From: Capra hircus
Lineage: Eukaryota; Chordata; Mammalia; Artiodactyla; Bovidae
Direction of reading: 5' to 3'
NCBI RefSeq assembly: GCF_001704415.2
Contig: NC_030816.1
Location: 83,082,713 to 83,146,712, forward strand
Length of the DNA stretch: 64,000 nt
Of this stretch, positions 22,042 through 32,962 are shown piece after piece; positions within the stretch are counted from its first letter, which is position 1; the number at the start of each line of letters is the position of its first letter. A program made the translations under genes and the position numbers. The notes under the pieces are model-generated. The model ran no database searches, had not been told where the DNA came from, and saw only the letters and a list, made by a program, of their open reading frames with translations.

Positions 22042-22699
22042 TGAGAAGGTGCCAATTCACATTTCTCAGTTTACATCTACTCAGTGGGGTGGTTCCTTCA
22101 CCTACCGCTGGAGTAAAGACACTCCCTCTGTAGAGAAGTCATTCGCCTGAAGCTGTCACGGCGCTCATGAGGGGCTCTTCTCCGAGCCCCATCTCAGGGG
22201 GACCAGTGCAGGAGGATAATGAATGTCTCAGATGAAGAGAGCTGATGGAAACGGGGAAGCCAAGGCCACAGGTTTTGACCACCTGGAAGGGCAGCCTCCC
22301 ACCTGGCCCGTCCCGCTTGGCCTCACTGCGTTCTCCACACCCCTCTGTGTCCAGCCAGCCCCACCCACTCTCCAAGCTGCTGCAATTATATCTTTCCAGT
22401 GCGGGAGGGTGGGCGGAGGAGGGGTTGTTACTTTCCTGCTGACAACCACCCTCTGGCTTCCACTGTCTGGTCTAAAAGCTTTTTCAGGCTTCCAGCCCCC
22501 TCTCTTCCCAGCCCCCCTCCCTGGCCTGAACTTCCTTAGGTTCTTCCCTGCTGTCACAGCAACGCCACGCCTCTGGTTCCCACCTGCTCCCTCCCTGCTG
22601 GGCCAGTGCCCTAGCCCTCTCCCCTGTCCTTCTGGCCAATGCCTCTGCCTCCAGAGGACTTTGTGACCTCTAACCCCTGTGCCTGAAACCTCCTGCATG
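22042..22699. other. GC-rich single-copy sequence
   Basis: Pyrimidine-rich on + (22290-22660). Open frames on both strands (147 and 156 codons) follow base composition and lack domains. The right part (22560-22660) may belong to an L2 ending at 22890 but is too diverged to assign. Confidence 0.35.
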
Positions 22700-22890
22700 G
22701 ATTTTATTCTTCATTTAGTCTTCATTTGCCTAGTTTTTCTAACCTCCATTTCTCCCAATGGAACAGAAGTTTCAAGCGTCCAGAGACTGTATCTGTTTTT
22801 CCCACCATGGTTTATTTAGAGCCGAGTACAATGCCCACCATGCTGAAAGAGCTCAATGATCACTTGCTGAGTGAGTGAATGAGTAAATGG
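22700..22890 (+). mobile_element. L2 3' end
   Basis: TTTCAAGCGTCCAGAGACTG, TATCTGTTTTTCCCACCATG, AGCTCAATGATCACTTGCTG and the terminal GAGTGAGTGAATGAG follow the order of the L2 3' end (accession-stop, 'tctgttttgttcacc', 'gctcaataaat', tgaatgaa tail). Confidence 0.7.
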
Positions 22891-23314
22891 ACAAATGGTG
22901 TGGCTGAGATTTCCACATCCTGCTCCACCCGTGCCCCTGGGTGCACAGGGAGGCCCCAGGCCTGGCCATTCCTTCCTGGACTTGGGCCTGGTGTCTGTGG
23001 TTATGTTAGATCCATCCACCAGCAGGAAATGTGCCCCTTCACTTCCACCCGCAGCAAAAAGCATGAGAGATCTCTACGTTCTGGAACTCCAGAAGCTCCA
23101 AGGAACTCCAGCTTCTAACCCACCACCCTGCTCCCCTTGTTGAAGTTAACATCACCAGCACTAGACCTGGAAGGTCCCCCTGTGGTATTTCCCCTTCGTC
23201 TCTCCCGCCCTTGTTTACTGATGAGCAAAAGACCCGGGACAGTCTCAGAGGAAGTAACTAGATAGTCTGGTCTAAAATCCTAGGATATGCTAGAATTCCC
23301 AGAAGTTTTACTGC
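22891..23314. other. Single-copy sequence
   Basis: No repeat or gene recognised. Short open frames only. Confidence 0.4.
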
Positions 23315-23820
23315 TGTGAAATGAAATATTTTCTGCTCTACCACCAGTCAACAAGCCTTTTCCTAATACAAATTTCTGAGCCCAGGTGAAACAAAGCCAG
23401 CTGTTTGGAAGCCATCAGCTACTTCCTCCCAGTAAGTGCTGAGGACCTGGAGGGACGTGAGAGGTGGCCATGTGCCACATCCACCATCTCTTATGGTAAA
23501 CAAGGAATTAGGATGCGAACGATAAAGAAAGCGGGGACTGGCCCCAGATAGCTAGATGCATATGGAAGAAATGATTTCAGCAAGCCTGGATGCCTGCATC
23601 TTCCCATACCTGTGAGAGATTTAGTTTTTCTTAATCAACAGTAATCTTTTCATATTCAGATTTCCTGCCCCTTGCTACGACCTTGTTTATAGCCTGGCTT
23701 CTCCCCTGCCTCCTTGGAGTCAGCTCTCTGGCGGTCTCCCGGGATCAAGTCCTAACATTCTCACCGAATAAAATCTAACTTTTAACTTTTAGGTTGCGGG
23801 TATTTATTTTTCAGTCCACA
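23315..23820 (+). mobile_element. Probable solo retroviral LTR
   Basis: Starts TGTGAAATG and ends CAGTCCACA (TG...CA). The 4-base repeat CTGC directly precedes (23311-23314) and follows (23821-23824) it, the duplication size of many gamma-type endogenous retroviruses. Near the right end are an LTR-like CTCTGGCGGTCTCCCGGG, a poly(A) signal AATAAA (about 23767) and a T-rich U5. No primer-binding site or internal coding region adjoins, so it looks like a solo LTR left by recombination. The family is not named. Confidence 0.6.
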
Positions 23821-24703
23821 CTGCATGTGCACTGACGATCTCGCTCACATGGTCAGCATCGTCCCCCTCCCGTTCTTTGGGTCAGAGCTGCAGATCCCAG
23901 GAGCGGGTTATTCTTATTTTCCAAGGGCTTCTTCACCGTCAGCTCTGATTTCAGAATGACTTTGAGACATAACAAGATTTAAACCAATATTGATAGAGTC
24001 TAACCAAACAATGCTTTCGCCAGCTCTCCTGTAGAAACAATGTCTCCTCCATTTTCACTTTAAATATTTCATTTCTGGAGCACCAGTCCTACAGGAAAAC
24101 TTGACACTTGTGTTCATAGGTGTGCCTGAACACACACTTGAATAATCTGAGTATCTCTTCCAAGGGACTCCACATCTGAGGGATGAAATCTGACTGAGGA
24201 AGAAGGATTCTCAATGACCACAATAAGTGAGTAAATGATCTGAGGACCACGAAAGGAGTAAGTAGAATTTTGAGCCGCGAGATAAGGGAAAGGAGTTTAC
24301 TGTTAGACATGTGCACAGAAAGGTGTGTCTTAATAATAACACTGTTCCAAAATGAAATTCATCTAATATAAACAGCCTGAGATGTTTTCACATGCAATAA
24401 CAAAATGAAGATTATTGGCCCCTATAGCTCCTTCGGGATTATTTGTCTGTGAGCAGCATATGAAGAAACCTTTGGAACCACATCCATATAACAGAAAACA
24501 TCTGTTTGGGCATCTTTCAATTATAATATGTTACAGAGAAGAAAAAACTGGGATTCAGAAATACCAGTCTGACATGTAAACTGGCCATTCCTGATTTAAA
24601 CATTTCATAGACTTCCTTGGCAGAAACAGCTATGATGATCCTTTAAATTTTCCTCTTTTGCAATTCTTAAAAAATTTGTCTCCCCATCCTCTTATGTGGT
24701 AAA
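23821..24703. other. Single-copy sequence, no gene seen
   Basis: No recognised repeat or exon. A faint MIR-like GAGAAGAAAAAACTGGGATT lies at about 24536. Confidence 0.35.
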
Positions 24704-24715
24704 TAAAGTAACTAG

Positions 24716-24931
24716 CGTGCTTGCATGCGCAGTTACGTCCAACTCTTAGTGATCCCATGGACTGCAGCCTGCCAGGCTCCTCTGTCCGTTGAAATTTCCA
24801 GGCAAGAATACTGGAGTGGGTTGCCATTTCCTCCTCCAGGGGACCTTCCCAACCCAGGGATGGAACCGGAGCCTCTTGCGTCTCCTGCATTGGCAGGCGG
24901 ATTCTACCACTGCACCACCTAGGAAGCTAAG
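24716..24931 (-). mobile_element. Bov-tA SINE with TSD
   Basis: Reversed element from GCGTGCTTGCATGCGCAG to CACCACCTAGGAAGCT. TSD ATAAAGTAACTAG at about 24703-24715 and 24932-24944. Confidence 0.95.
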
Positions 24932-24944
24932 ATAAAGTAACTAG

Positions 24945-25313
24945 ACAAAGATATATAAACAAAGAGTAATCAAGAGGTTCAAAAACACTTCCTTATGAAT
25001 ATGTAATAAGAGGGAGGAAATAGGACAACCTGGACAGACATAGTTGGAAAATCTTAGTCATATAATGTGAGTCACTGATTTTCATTTCTCAGGTGGAGGA
25101 TGGCAAGCAGTTAAGGGGGAAAGAGCTACATCTTCCAACTTTTAAAAAATGTCTGTGATCCCACAAGGCTGTCCAATGCTGTGTTCTCTCCCAGCCGTAT
25201 TCTCACCAGGATGACACCAGCTTCTTGGGCTCCAGAAGCTAGACTCTTCCTTGAAGTCTTCCGAGAGTCACCGGTGGCGTCCTGATGGGTAAATGTGATG
25301 CCTGTAATACATA
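24945..25313. other. Single-copy sequence
   Basis: Nothing recognised. Confidence 0.4.
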
Positions 25314-25503
25314 AGGGGCTTCCCTGGTGGCTCAGGTGGTTAAGCCACCTGGGTTCAACCCCTGGGTTAGGAAGATCCACTGGAGAAGGGAATGGCAATG
25401 CACTCCAATATTCTTTCCTGGAGAATTCCATGGACAGAAGGACCCTGGCAGGATACAGTCGGTGGGGTGGCAAAGAGTTGGACACAACTGAGGGACTAAC
25501 ACT
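25314..25503 (+). mobile_element. Bov-tA SINE with head deletion
   Basis: Head GGGGCTTCCCTGGTGGCTCAG then a deletion removes the anticodon-side region (GGTTAAGCCACCTGGGTT). The body and tail are complete to GAGGGACTAACACT. Confidence 0.9.
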
Positions 25504-25639
25504 AGGACTTCCCCTGACTCTCCAAATACTCTTCACCTTGGCAGTTGATTCCTCTTCTCCACGCTATTTGCTATTTGCACATACTGGTGATTCCTAAAGC
25601 TATGTCCTGTGACAGCAGCTACCAGCCCAGGGTGTTTCT

Positions 25640-26090
25640 AAGCCTGTTCCATTGCCAGCTTCTCCACCTGGGTCCAGGCCCTTGTCTTTCTCACCTGGAC
25701 CACGGCATCTATCTGCTCACTGGCCTCCCCCACTCTCGGTTGGCCTCTCCACCACATCATACTTCCTAATCATTGCCCACGTGTAGCCAGGATGGCCAGC
25801 CTAAATGGCTTTTTCTTTCTCTTTCTTAAAATCTTCCAGTGGTGCCTCCTGGCCCTCAAGATAAAGCCCAGACTCCTCAGCTTGCCCCTCCCGGTCTGGG
25901 CCATCCTGGCCTGCCCTGCCTCCTGTCCTGCCTACCCTTACAACCATCCAACTGCTCTGGCCGGTGAGTAACTGAGGCCTCAGTCCCAGTTCAGGTTGTT
26001 CCCACTGCCCAAGATGTCCCTTCCCTTTCATCACCTCCTGATACATCCCCATCCTCTAAGCCTCAGCCTATATGCCTCCTTTCTTCATGT
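25640..26090 (+). mobile_element. L2, 3' coding region
   Basis: CTGGACCACGGCATC, TCACTGGCCTCCCCC, AAAATCTTCCAGTGGTGCC, AAGATAAAGCCCAGACTCC and TCTGGGCCATCCTGGCCTG follow the order of the L2 reverse-transcriptase C-terminal/3' region. Diverged, no open frame. Confidence 0.75.
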
Positions 26091-26099
26091 CTAGCATTG

Positions 26100-27450
26100 G
26101 TTACTTCTATGTTCTTTCCATTTTTTCATTGATCAGTCTCACCCAAGTTAATAATTTTTATTCATCTTTTCAAAAAGCACAACTTTTGACTTTGTTGATC
26201 TTTTTTATTCTGCTTTTTCAGTACTTTCTGCTCTTGTTTTTATTATTTCTTCTTTCTTCGCATTTATTTTGCTTTCCTTTTGGCAATTTCTTGAGATAAA
26301 TACTTGGCTCATTGAGTTTTTTTAGCCTACAGTCTTTCCTAATATAACATTTTAAAGTGAAGATCTCCCTAAAGGGAGTTACTTTCACATGCTTTGAAAA
26401 AAAGCAGTATATTTGTTTAGATTTTGGGGGGCTACTGAGTTAAATACTTGTCTTAACATATATGCTGATTTTTTTAATATGTGCTGATTTTCCAGTTATC
26501 TTTTTGTTTTTTAATTGTGATCATAGATATACCTTGTTATTTTAAAATCCTTTGAAATTGTTGAGACTTGCTCTGTGGCCCATGCTGAGGTTTCAGCATC
26601 TCAGTTTTTTACTCATGCATTTGAAATCTTTTTTTTTTAACAGATTATTTTTTTTTTTTGCCTGCTTGTCCTCTTTCTGAGGAAGATTTGTTATAAAATT
26701 CCAGCATGCCTACAGATTTATTCATACCCCCTTACAAGTCTTTCTGTCTCTTTTTGCTTCTAATATTTCAAGGACATAAAATTAGATGCATATAAATTTT
26801 AAATTATTTTATCTTCCCAATGGATTGAATCCCTAGTCAATAAAAAATGACTCAATCTCCAAATTTTTTTTGCTTTAAGATCAAGTTTGTCTGATGTCCA
26901 TATAGATTTACCAGCATTCCTTTGGCTACTATTGGCAAGGGTAATTTATTCCACTCTTTTATTTTCAAATTCTTTTTATCTTTACATTTTAACTTGTGCC
27001 TTTAAAAGACCATAAAATTTGGCTTTGATTTATAATGTGTCAGAATGTCTTTGTCTTTTAACTGAAGTATTTTATTTATATTTAATATACTTGTTAATAT
27101 ATTTGACTTTAAACCTACCATCTTTCAGTATGTTTTCTATTTGCTTCATTCACTCCATGTTTTTTTCTCTTTTCTTGCCTTTTTTTGGATTGACCATTTT
27201 TATTATTTCATTTTTATAGCTTCATTTTTATAGCTTCATTTTATCACTTTATTTATTTGAAAGTTTTACACTTTCTATTTTGCATTTATGGTTACCTTGG
27301 AAATTTTAACATGACTTCTTGACTTATCAAACTTTGAACGTACTTGGTACTTTTACTGCCTCTTGGACAATAAAAGGACCTTAGAACACTTAAAAGTTCT
27401 TTAATGTCCCTCCCAACTTAAAGATTTTTTGGTCTTATGTCTTTAAATAG
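26100..27450 (-). mobile_element. Old L1, endonuclease-to-linker region
   Basis: Long T-rich minus-strand L1: TTGTTGATCTTTTTTATTCTG, ATTGTTGAGACTTGCTCTGTGG, AAGTTTGTCTGATGTCCATA and TCTTTGTCTTTTAACTGAAG follow the reversed order of the ORF2 linker, endonuclease and upstream sequence. Heavily diverged, no frame left. Confidence 0.65.
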
Positions 27451-27465
27451 ATAGATTATACACTG

Positions 27466-28216
27466 TTATCGTTCAGTTGCTAAGTCATGTCTAACTCTTT
27501 GCAATTCCATGGACTGTGGTACACCAGTCTTCCCTGTCCTTCAATATTTCCCAGAGTTTGCTCAAACCCATGTCCATCAAGTCAGTGATGCCATCCATCC
27601 ATCTCCTCCTCTGTCGCCCCCTTCTCCTCCTGCCTTCAATCTTTCCCAGCATTAGGGTCTTTTCCAATGAGTCAGTTCTTCCCATCAGGTGGCGAAAGTA
27701 TTGGAGTTTCAGCTTCAGCATCAGTCCTTCCAGTGAATATTCAGGACTGATTCCCTTTAGGCTTGACTGATTTGATCTTCTTGCAGTCCAAGAGACTCTC
27801 AAGAGTCTTCTCCAGCACCACAATTTGAAAGGATCAATTATTCAATGCTCAGCCTTCTTTATGATCCAAATCTCATATCTGCACATTGGAAGGACTGATG
27901 CTGAAGCTGAAACTCCAATACTTTGGCCACCTCATGCGAAGAGTTGACTCATTGGAAAAGACCCTGATGCTGGGAGGGATTGGGGGCAGGAGGAGAAGGG
28001 GATGACAGAGGATGAGATGGCTGGAAGGCATCACCGACTCGATGGACATGGATTTGAGTGAACTCCAGGAGTTGGTGATGGACAGGGAGGCCTGGCGTGC
28101 TGTGATTCATGGGGTTGCAAGGAGTCAGACACGACTGAGCAACTGAACTGAACTGAACAGGAAAAACCGTAGCTTTGACTATACTTACCTTTGGTGGCAA
28201 AATGATGTTTCTGCTT
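27466..28216 (-). mobile_element. BovB, older, split by another BovB
   Basis: Reversed copy from CGTTCAGTTGCTAAGTC (27470) to CATATCTGCACA (27886), continued at 28159-28216 (GGAAAAACCGTAGCTTTGAC). A younger BovB in the opposite orientation occupies 27887-28158. Confidence 0.93.
27887..28158 (+). mobile_element. BovB 3' end nested head-on in BovB
   Basis: Starts TTGGAAGGACTGATGCTGAAG and ends GACTGAGCAACTGAACTGAA. It is closer to the common BovB sequence than its host. No TSD is obvious; a few host bases seem lost at the junction. With the host's 27470-27740 part it forms a long inverted repeat. Confidence 0.94.
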
Positions 28217-28798
28217 AGATGATACATAAATAGATAGATAATAACTTACACACATATGTACCCGATTTACTCATACATTTATACTTTACTTTGCTCTTGA
28301 TTTATTCTGTATCCTAACCTTACATCTAGGATTACTTTCTGTCTGCCTAAACAACTCTTCTTAATGTTTCCTTTACTGAAGGTCTAGTGGTAACAACTCT
28401 CTCTGATTTTGTCTGAAAATGTCTTTATTTCACCTTTATATTTAAAAGACATTTTTATTAACAGTCTATATTGGTGACTCGTTTTTTTTTAATCAGTACA
28501 TTAAAGATATTCCACTATCTTCTGACTTCCACTGTTGCTTTCAATAACTCTATTATCAGTCTAACTATTGTACCTTTTAAAAATAATCTCTTTTTCTCTC
28601 TGGCAGCTTTATGTATTTGATTGTCTACAATTTCACTATAATATATCCTTTATGTTTATCCTGACTAAGAAATTTTGGGAATTTTCCTAGGACATTGTCA
28701 CTCATTTTTGTTTTATGCTTAAGACTTTTCAGCTCTGCTCCTTCTGAGTAGCCCTTTGGATATATGCTGGATCTTTTAATTATATCCTCTATGGGTTT

Positions 28799-29974
28799 CA
28801 AGCTGGTTTTAGAAAAGGCAGAGGAACCAGAGATCAAATTGCCAATATCCGCTGGATCATGGAAAAAGCAAGAGAGTTCCAGAAAAACATCTACTTCTGC
28901 TTTATTGACTATGCCAAAGCCTTTGACTGTGTGGATCACAATAAACTGTGGAAAATTCTGAAAGAATACCAGACCACCTGACCTGCCTCTTGAGAAATCT
29001 GTATGCAGGTCAGGAAGCAACAGTGAGAACTGGACATGGAACAACAGACTGGTTCCAAATAGGAAAAGGAGTCTGTCAAGGCTGTATATTGTCACCCTGC
29101 TTATTTAACTTCTATGCAGAGTACATCATGAGAAACGCTGGACTGGAAGAAACACAAGCTGAAATCAAGATTGTCAGGAGAAATATCAATAAGCTCAGAT
29201 ATGCAGATGACAACCACCCTTATGGCAGAAAGTGAAGAGGAGCTAAAAAGCCTCTTGAGGAAAGTGAAAGAGGAGAGCGAAAAAGTTGGCCTAAAGCTCA
29301 ACATTCAGAAAATGAAGATCATGGCATCCGGTCCCATCACTTCATGGGAAATAGACAGGGAAACAGTGGAAACAGTGTCAGACTTTATTTTGGGGGGCTC
29401 CAGAATCACTGCAGATGGTGACTGAAGCCATGAAATTAAAAGACGCTTAGTCCTTGGAAGAAAAGTTATGACCAACCTAGATAGCATATTCAAAAGCAGA
29501 GACATTACTTTGCTGACTAAGGTCCATCTAGACAAGGCTATGGTTTTTCCTGTGGTCATGTATGGATGTGAGAGTTGGACTGTGAAGAAGGCTGAGAGCC
29601 GAAGAATTGATGCTTTTGAACTGTGGTATTGGAGAAGACTCTTGAGAGTCCCTTGGACTGCAAGGAGATCCAACCAGTCCATTCTGAAGGAGATCAACCC
29701 TGGAATTTCTTTGGAAGGAGTGATGCTGAAGCTGAAACTCCAGTACTTTGGCCACCTCATGCGAAGAGTTGACTCATTGGAAAAGACTGATGCTGGGATT
29801 GGGGGCAGGAGGAGAAGGGGACGACTGAGGATGAGATGGCTGGATGGCATCACGGACTCGATGGACGTGAGTCTGAGTGAACTCCGGGAGATGGTGATGG
29901 ACAGGGAGGCCTAGCGTGCTGCGATTCATGGGGTCACAAAGAGTCGGACACGACTGAGCGACTGAACTGAACTG
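28799..29974 (+). mobile_element. BovB, 1.18 kb, with TSD and broken RT
   Basis: Covers the RT domain to the 3' end. TSD ATGGGTTT at 28791-28798 and 29975-29982. Recognisable RT blocks: RKGRGTRDQIANI-type start (28815), FIDYAKAFDCVDH (about 28900-28938), GCILSPCLFNFYAEYIM (about 29080). Damage: about eight bases lost at 28965 (GAAAGAATACC), an extra A after the YADD codons (GATGACAACC, about 29205-29214), and a TGA at about 29424. No active protein. Confidence 0.95.
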
Positions 29975-30208
29975 ATGGGTTTTATGTTTTCTCATGACCT
30001 TATTGCCTTTACATGCTTACTTTTGCATATTTTTCTATAACCAAGGTTATAGTTTACTATAGCTTTCTCTTCAACTGTATCTAATTTGCCATTGAACCTA
30101 TACATTGAATTTTTAATTCAGTCAGATTTTCAAATTCTAGCATTTACTTTGCTCTTATGTAAGTCTGCTTTGCCACTTTCTATGGTTTTCAATAATCTAC
30201 CAAATTTT

Positions 30209-30355
30209 CCCCTGGGTGGGGAAGATCCCCTGGAGAAGGAAATGGCAACCCGCTCCAGTATTCTTGCCTGGAGAATTCCATGGACAGAGGAGCCTAGTGG
30301 GCTATAGTCCATGAGGTCGCAAAGAGTCAGACATGACTGAAGGACTAACACTTTC
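30209..30355 (+). mobile_element. Bov-tA SINE, 5'-truncated, with TSD
   Basis: Lacks the tRNA-like head; starts CCCCTGGGTGGGGAAGATCC and ends AGGACTAACACTTTC. TSD ACCAAATTTT (30199-30208 and 30356-30365). Confidence 0.93.
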
Positions 30356-30451
30356 ACCAAATTTTTCAATCTTCCCTTTCTCTTCTTGAAAGTAGTAAAT
30401 ACGGTTGCTAGGTAGTCTCTTGCTATTAGTTCCCATACTTTATATTCTTAT

Positions 30452-30505
30452 GAGTGTGTGTGTGTTATTTCTTATTTTGAGTGTGTGTGTGTTATTTCTC
30501 ATTTT
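30452..30505. repeat. 27-bp tandem duplication
   Basis: GAGTGTGTGTGTGTTATTTC plus TTATTTT at 30452-30478 is repeated at 30479-30505 with one base changed (CTTATT/CTCATT). Confidence 0.95.
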
Positions 30506-30760
30506 CACTGGTTCCTTCATAGGTGAATGTGGACCACATGCCTAGCTTTTTGTTTTGTTATAGTTGATTTTAACTATGTGCTTGACATTGTCTTTTTTAA
30601 TTTATAGAAATATTTTGAAGCCTCAGATGATGCTATTTTTCTTTATAGATAGTTTTCATTTGCTTTTGCCTAGTCTTGGGGCACAATCAAACCAATCAAT
30701 TATCATTTAGTCCAACTTCAGGCAATAAAATTTTCTTGGTCACCCAGATGATCTATAAAT

Positions 30761-31087
30761 GGGCAACATTTCATGGAGGAACTGTTTCACTTCCATTTCA
30801 CCCTTATTTCTAGGAGAAGCAACTCCACTGAAACTGAGACCACGGCATAGGAAGTTTTATCCTGGGGAGCCCTCGGCTCAAATTTCACGCTCTCCTGATC
30901 TTACAGGACTAGAAGCATATTTCTCACTCTCCTAAACATGTATTTCAGATTCTTAGTTGCCCTTTGGTCAAAGTAGTCCCAAATGCCAACCTCACTTCTA
31001 TGAATTTTTATCTTCCTCTGAATCTGGATTCCTCACTACCTTTATAGCTTCTTGATGCTATTAAAGAACTTTTTTTAATGTTTGCTG
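30761..31087. other. Unassigned sequence
   Basis: No gene; possibly a continuation of the old L1, but no mark is clear. Confidence 0.35.
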
Positions 31088-31512
31088 CCAAAGTCTGTAT
31101 AGTCAAAGCTATGGTTTTTCCAGTAGTCATGTATGGATGTGAAAGTTAGACCATAAAGAAGGCTGAGCACTAAAGAATTGATGCTTTCAAATTGTTGTTC
31201 TGGAAAAGACTCTTAAGAGTCCCTTGGACTGCAAGGAGATCAAACCAGTCAATCCTCAAGGAAGTCAACCCTAAATATTCATTGGAAGGACTGATGCTGA
31301 AGTTGAAGCTCCACTAGTTTGGCCACATGATGCAGAGAGCCGAATCATTGGAAAAGACCCTGATGCTGGGAAAGATTGAGGGCAGGAGGAGAACTGACTC
31401 AATGGGCGTGAATTTGAGCAAACTCTGGGAGAGAGTGAAGGACAGAAGACCCTCGTGTGCTGCAGTTCATGAGGTCGGAAAGAGTCAGACACGATTTAGT
31501 GGCTGGAGAACA
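31088..31512 (+). mobile_element. BovB 3' end, old copy
   Basis: From AAAGTCTGTATAGTCAAAGC to AGACACGATTTAGTGGCTG. Diverged, with several frame breaks and a ~36-base internal loss at 31390-31400 (GGAGGAGAACTGACTC). Confidence 0.92.
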
Positions 31513-32739
31513 ATTATTTGGTGGTTATTTTCAGTGAGATGATTGACCTAAATTACTCCATCACTATCACTAAAAAACGAAGACTATCTTGTGACACTTT
31601 CAAGCAACATTATAATCTTCACATCATTTCTATGCAGTATCAAGTAATAGTGCAGCACTGGTCCATGGTATTGTGAGACTATGATAACCCTGAGCACTAA
31701 ATCAATAATTTATTCAACATTGGGCAAAAGGCTAGCAAAGAAAAAACATCCAGCTTCTCCAGTCAACTTGTGTCCCCTTCCTGGGCCTCATCCTCTTCTG
31801 TCCACTTAGTTCCTCATCAGTGATATTCCCACTTTCCCTTGGCTCCCCTATCTCCTGCCCCTGTATCTTTATAAAAGCAATTCATCCTAGAAATGGCTTT
31901 TGAATCCATTCTCACTTTTTATGATTCCCATCCTAAAAAATCAAAAGTGGTTTTGTTCCTGTAGGAATTCAGAATGACTCTTCATTTTAAAAAAAGAAAG
32001 AAAGGTCCAGTTGCATTAAACTAAAAGAGACTTTAAGAAGCAAAGTTAAATAAGTGATTCATCATGCTGACATTGACTGGGAGAGCCTCCAAAGCACACA
32101 GAAGAGTAAATACCACTTAGAAAGACGGCTTTTCATGTTTAAAATCATAATAATCATGTTACCCGAGTCCTCTTTGTTGAGGCTTAAAGTGCCAGGCTAA
32201 AAGTAATTAAGTTTCACACTCAATACAGAAATATATTCAGAAAGCCATTGTGTCTCAACTTTGTTTTTATTTTTATGATTCTTTAACCAGGACTGGCTGT
32301 GATGTAAAGGAGGTGACCCTGCATTGTAAACCCTGCCATTCCACACGTGCTCAGCTTCCCTCCACTCTCAGAAAAGCCTCAAAGGATGTAAAACCCACAA
32401 GATTGAGCTTATTAAAGAAAAACCCCAAACAAAATCCCCACATTCCTCCCTTTTTACATATCTCCAAAAGAACCAACAGCGCTCAGCCCTGCAAATGACC
32501 ACAGTATTTCCTTTCCAATGAAAACAAACATGCTTTCACTGAGAAATCTCAAAATCCATGGCAATCAATAAGTCAGATAACTCCCCTCAAGAAAGACACA
32601 TACTTGTAAATAACGAAGCAAAGCAGATTTTGGGGGGCATTCATACTCCATGATTTTCATCAGCTGTTCCCTCCAGTGTTACCCATGCTGCCTAACATTC
32701 TTCCCCAGCCAATAAACAACCTAATTAAAACCAGCTGTT
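31513..32739. other. Single-copy sequence
   Basis: No young repeat for 1.2 kb. The + frame at 32250-32498 (82 codons) has no recognised domain. Nothing else seen. Confidence 0.4.
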
Positions 32740-32962
32740 TGCCGTGGAAATGTATATGTGTATAGCTAGAAAGAGACAGAATATGATGTAGCCAGAGATA
32801 CAGGTAAAGATAGAGATGACAGACCGAGGAAGTAGGGAGATGGAGAACAATAAGAAATGTGAAAAAGTGTTCACATTTGGGTGATCTGGGTGAAGGATAG
32901 TTGGAAATTTTTTCTGTAAGTCAAAAATCATTCCAAAATAGAAAGTAAAAACAACAACAAAA
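32740..32962 (+). mobile_element. Old L1 3' end
   Basis: AAAAGTGTTCACATTTGGG, GGGTGAAGGATAGTTGG and TTTTTTCTGTAAGTC...ATTCCAAAATAGAAAG match the end of old (L1MB/MC-type) 3' UTRs, in order. Confidence 0.7.

Larger units (their letters stand above)
28217..30760 (-). mobile_element. Old L1 5' region, interrupted
   Basis: T-rich minus-strand L1 (5' UTR-type) in pieces: 28240-28790, 29983-30198, 30366-30760. Marks include CTCTGGCAGCTTTATG and TGCTTGACATTGTCTTTTTT. A BovB and a Bov-tA split it. Family and edges are approximate. Confidence 0.5.

Noticed and set aside
22223..22698. Overlapping 147- and 156-codon frames on opposite strands
   Set aside because: Pyrimidine-rich composition explains both; the peptides are low in complexity (Pro, Leu, Ser) and no splice or start context supports them.
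28799..29974. Active BovB retrotransposon
   Set aside because: 5'-truncated, with a frameshift directly after the YADD codons and a further deletion; cannot encode a working RT.
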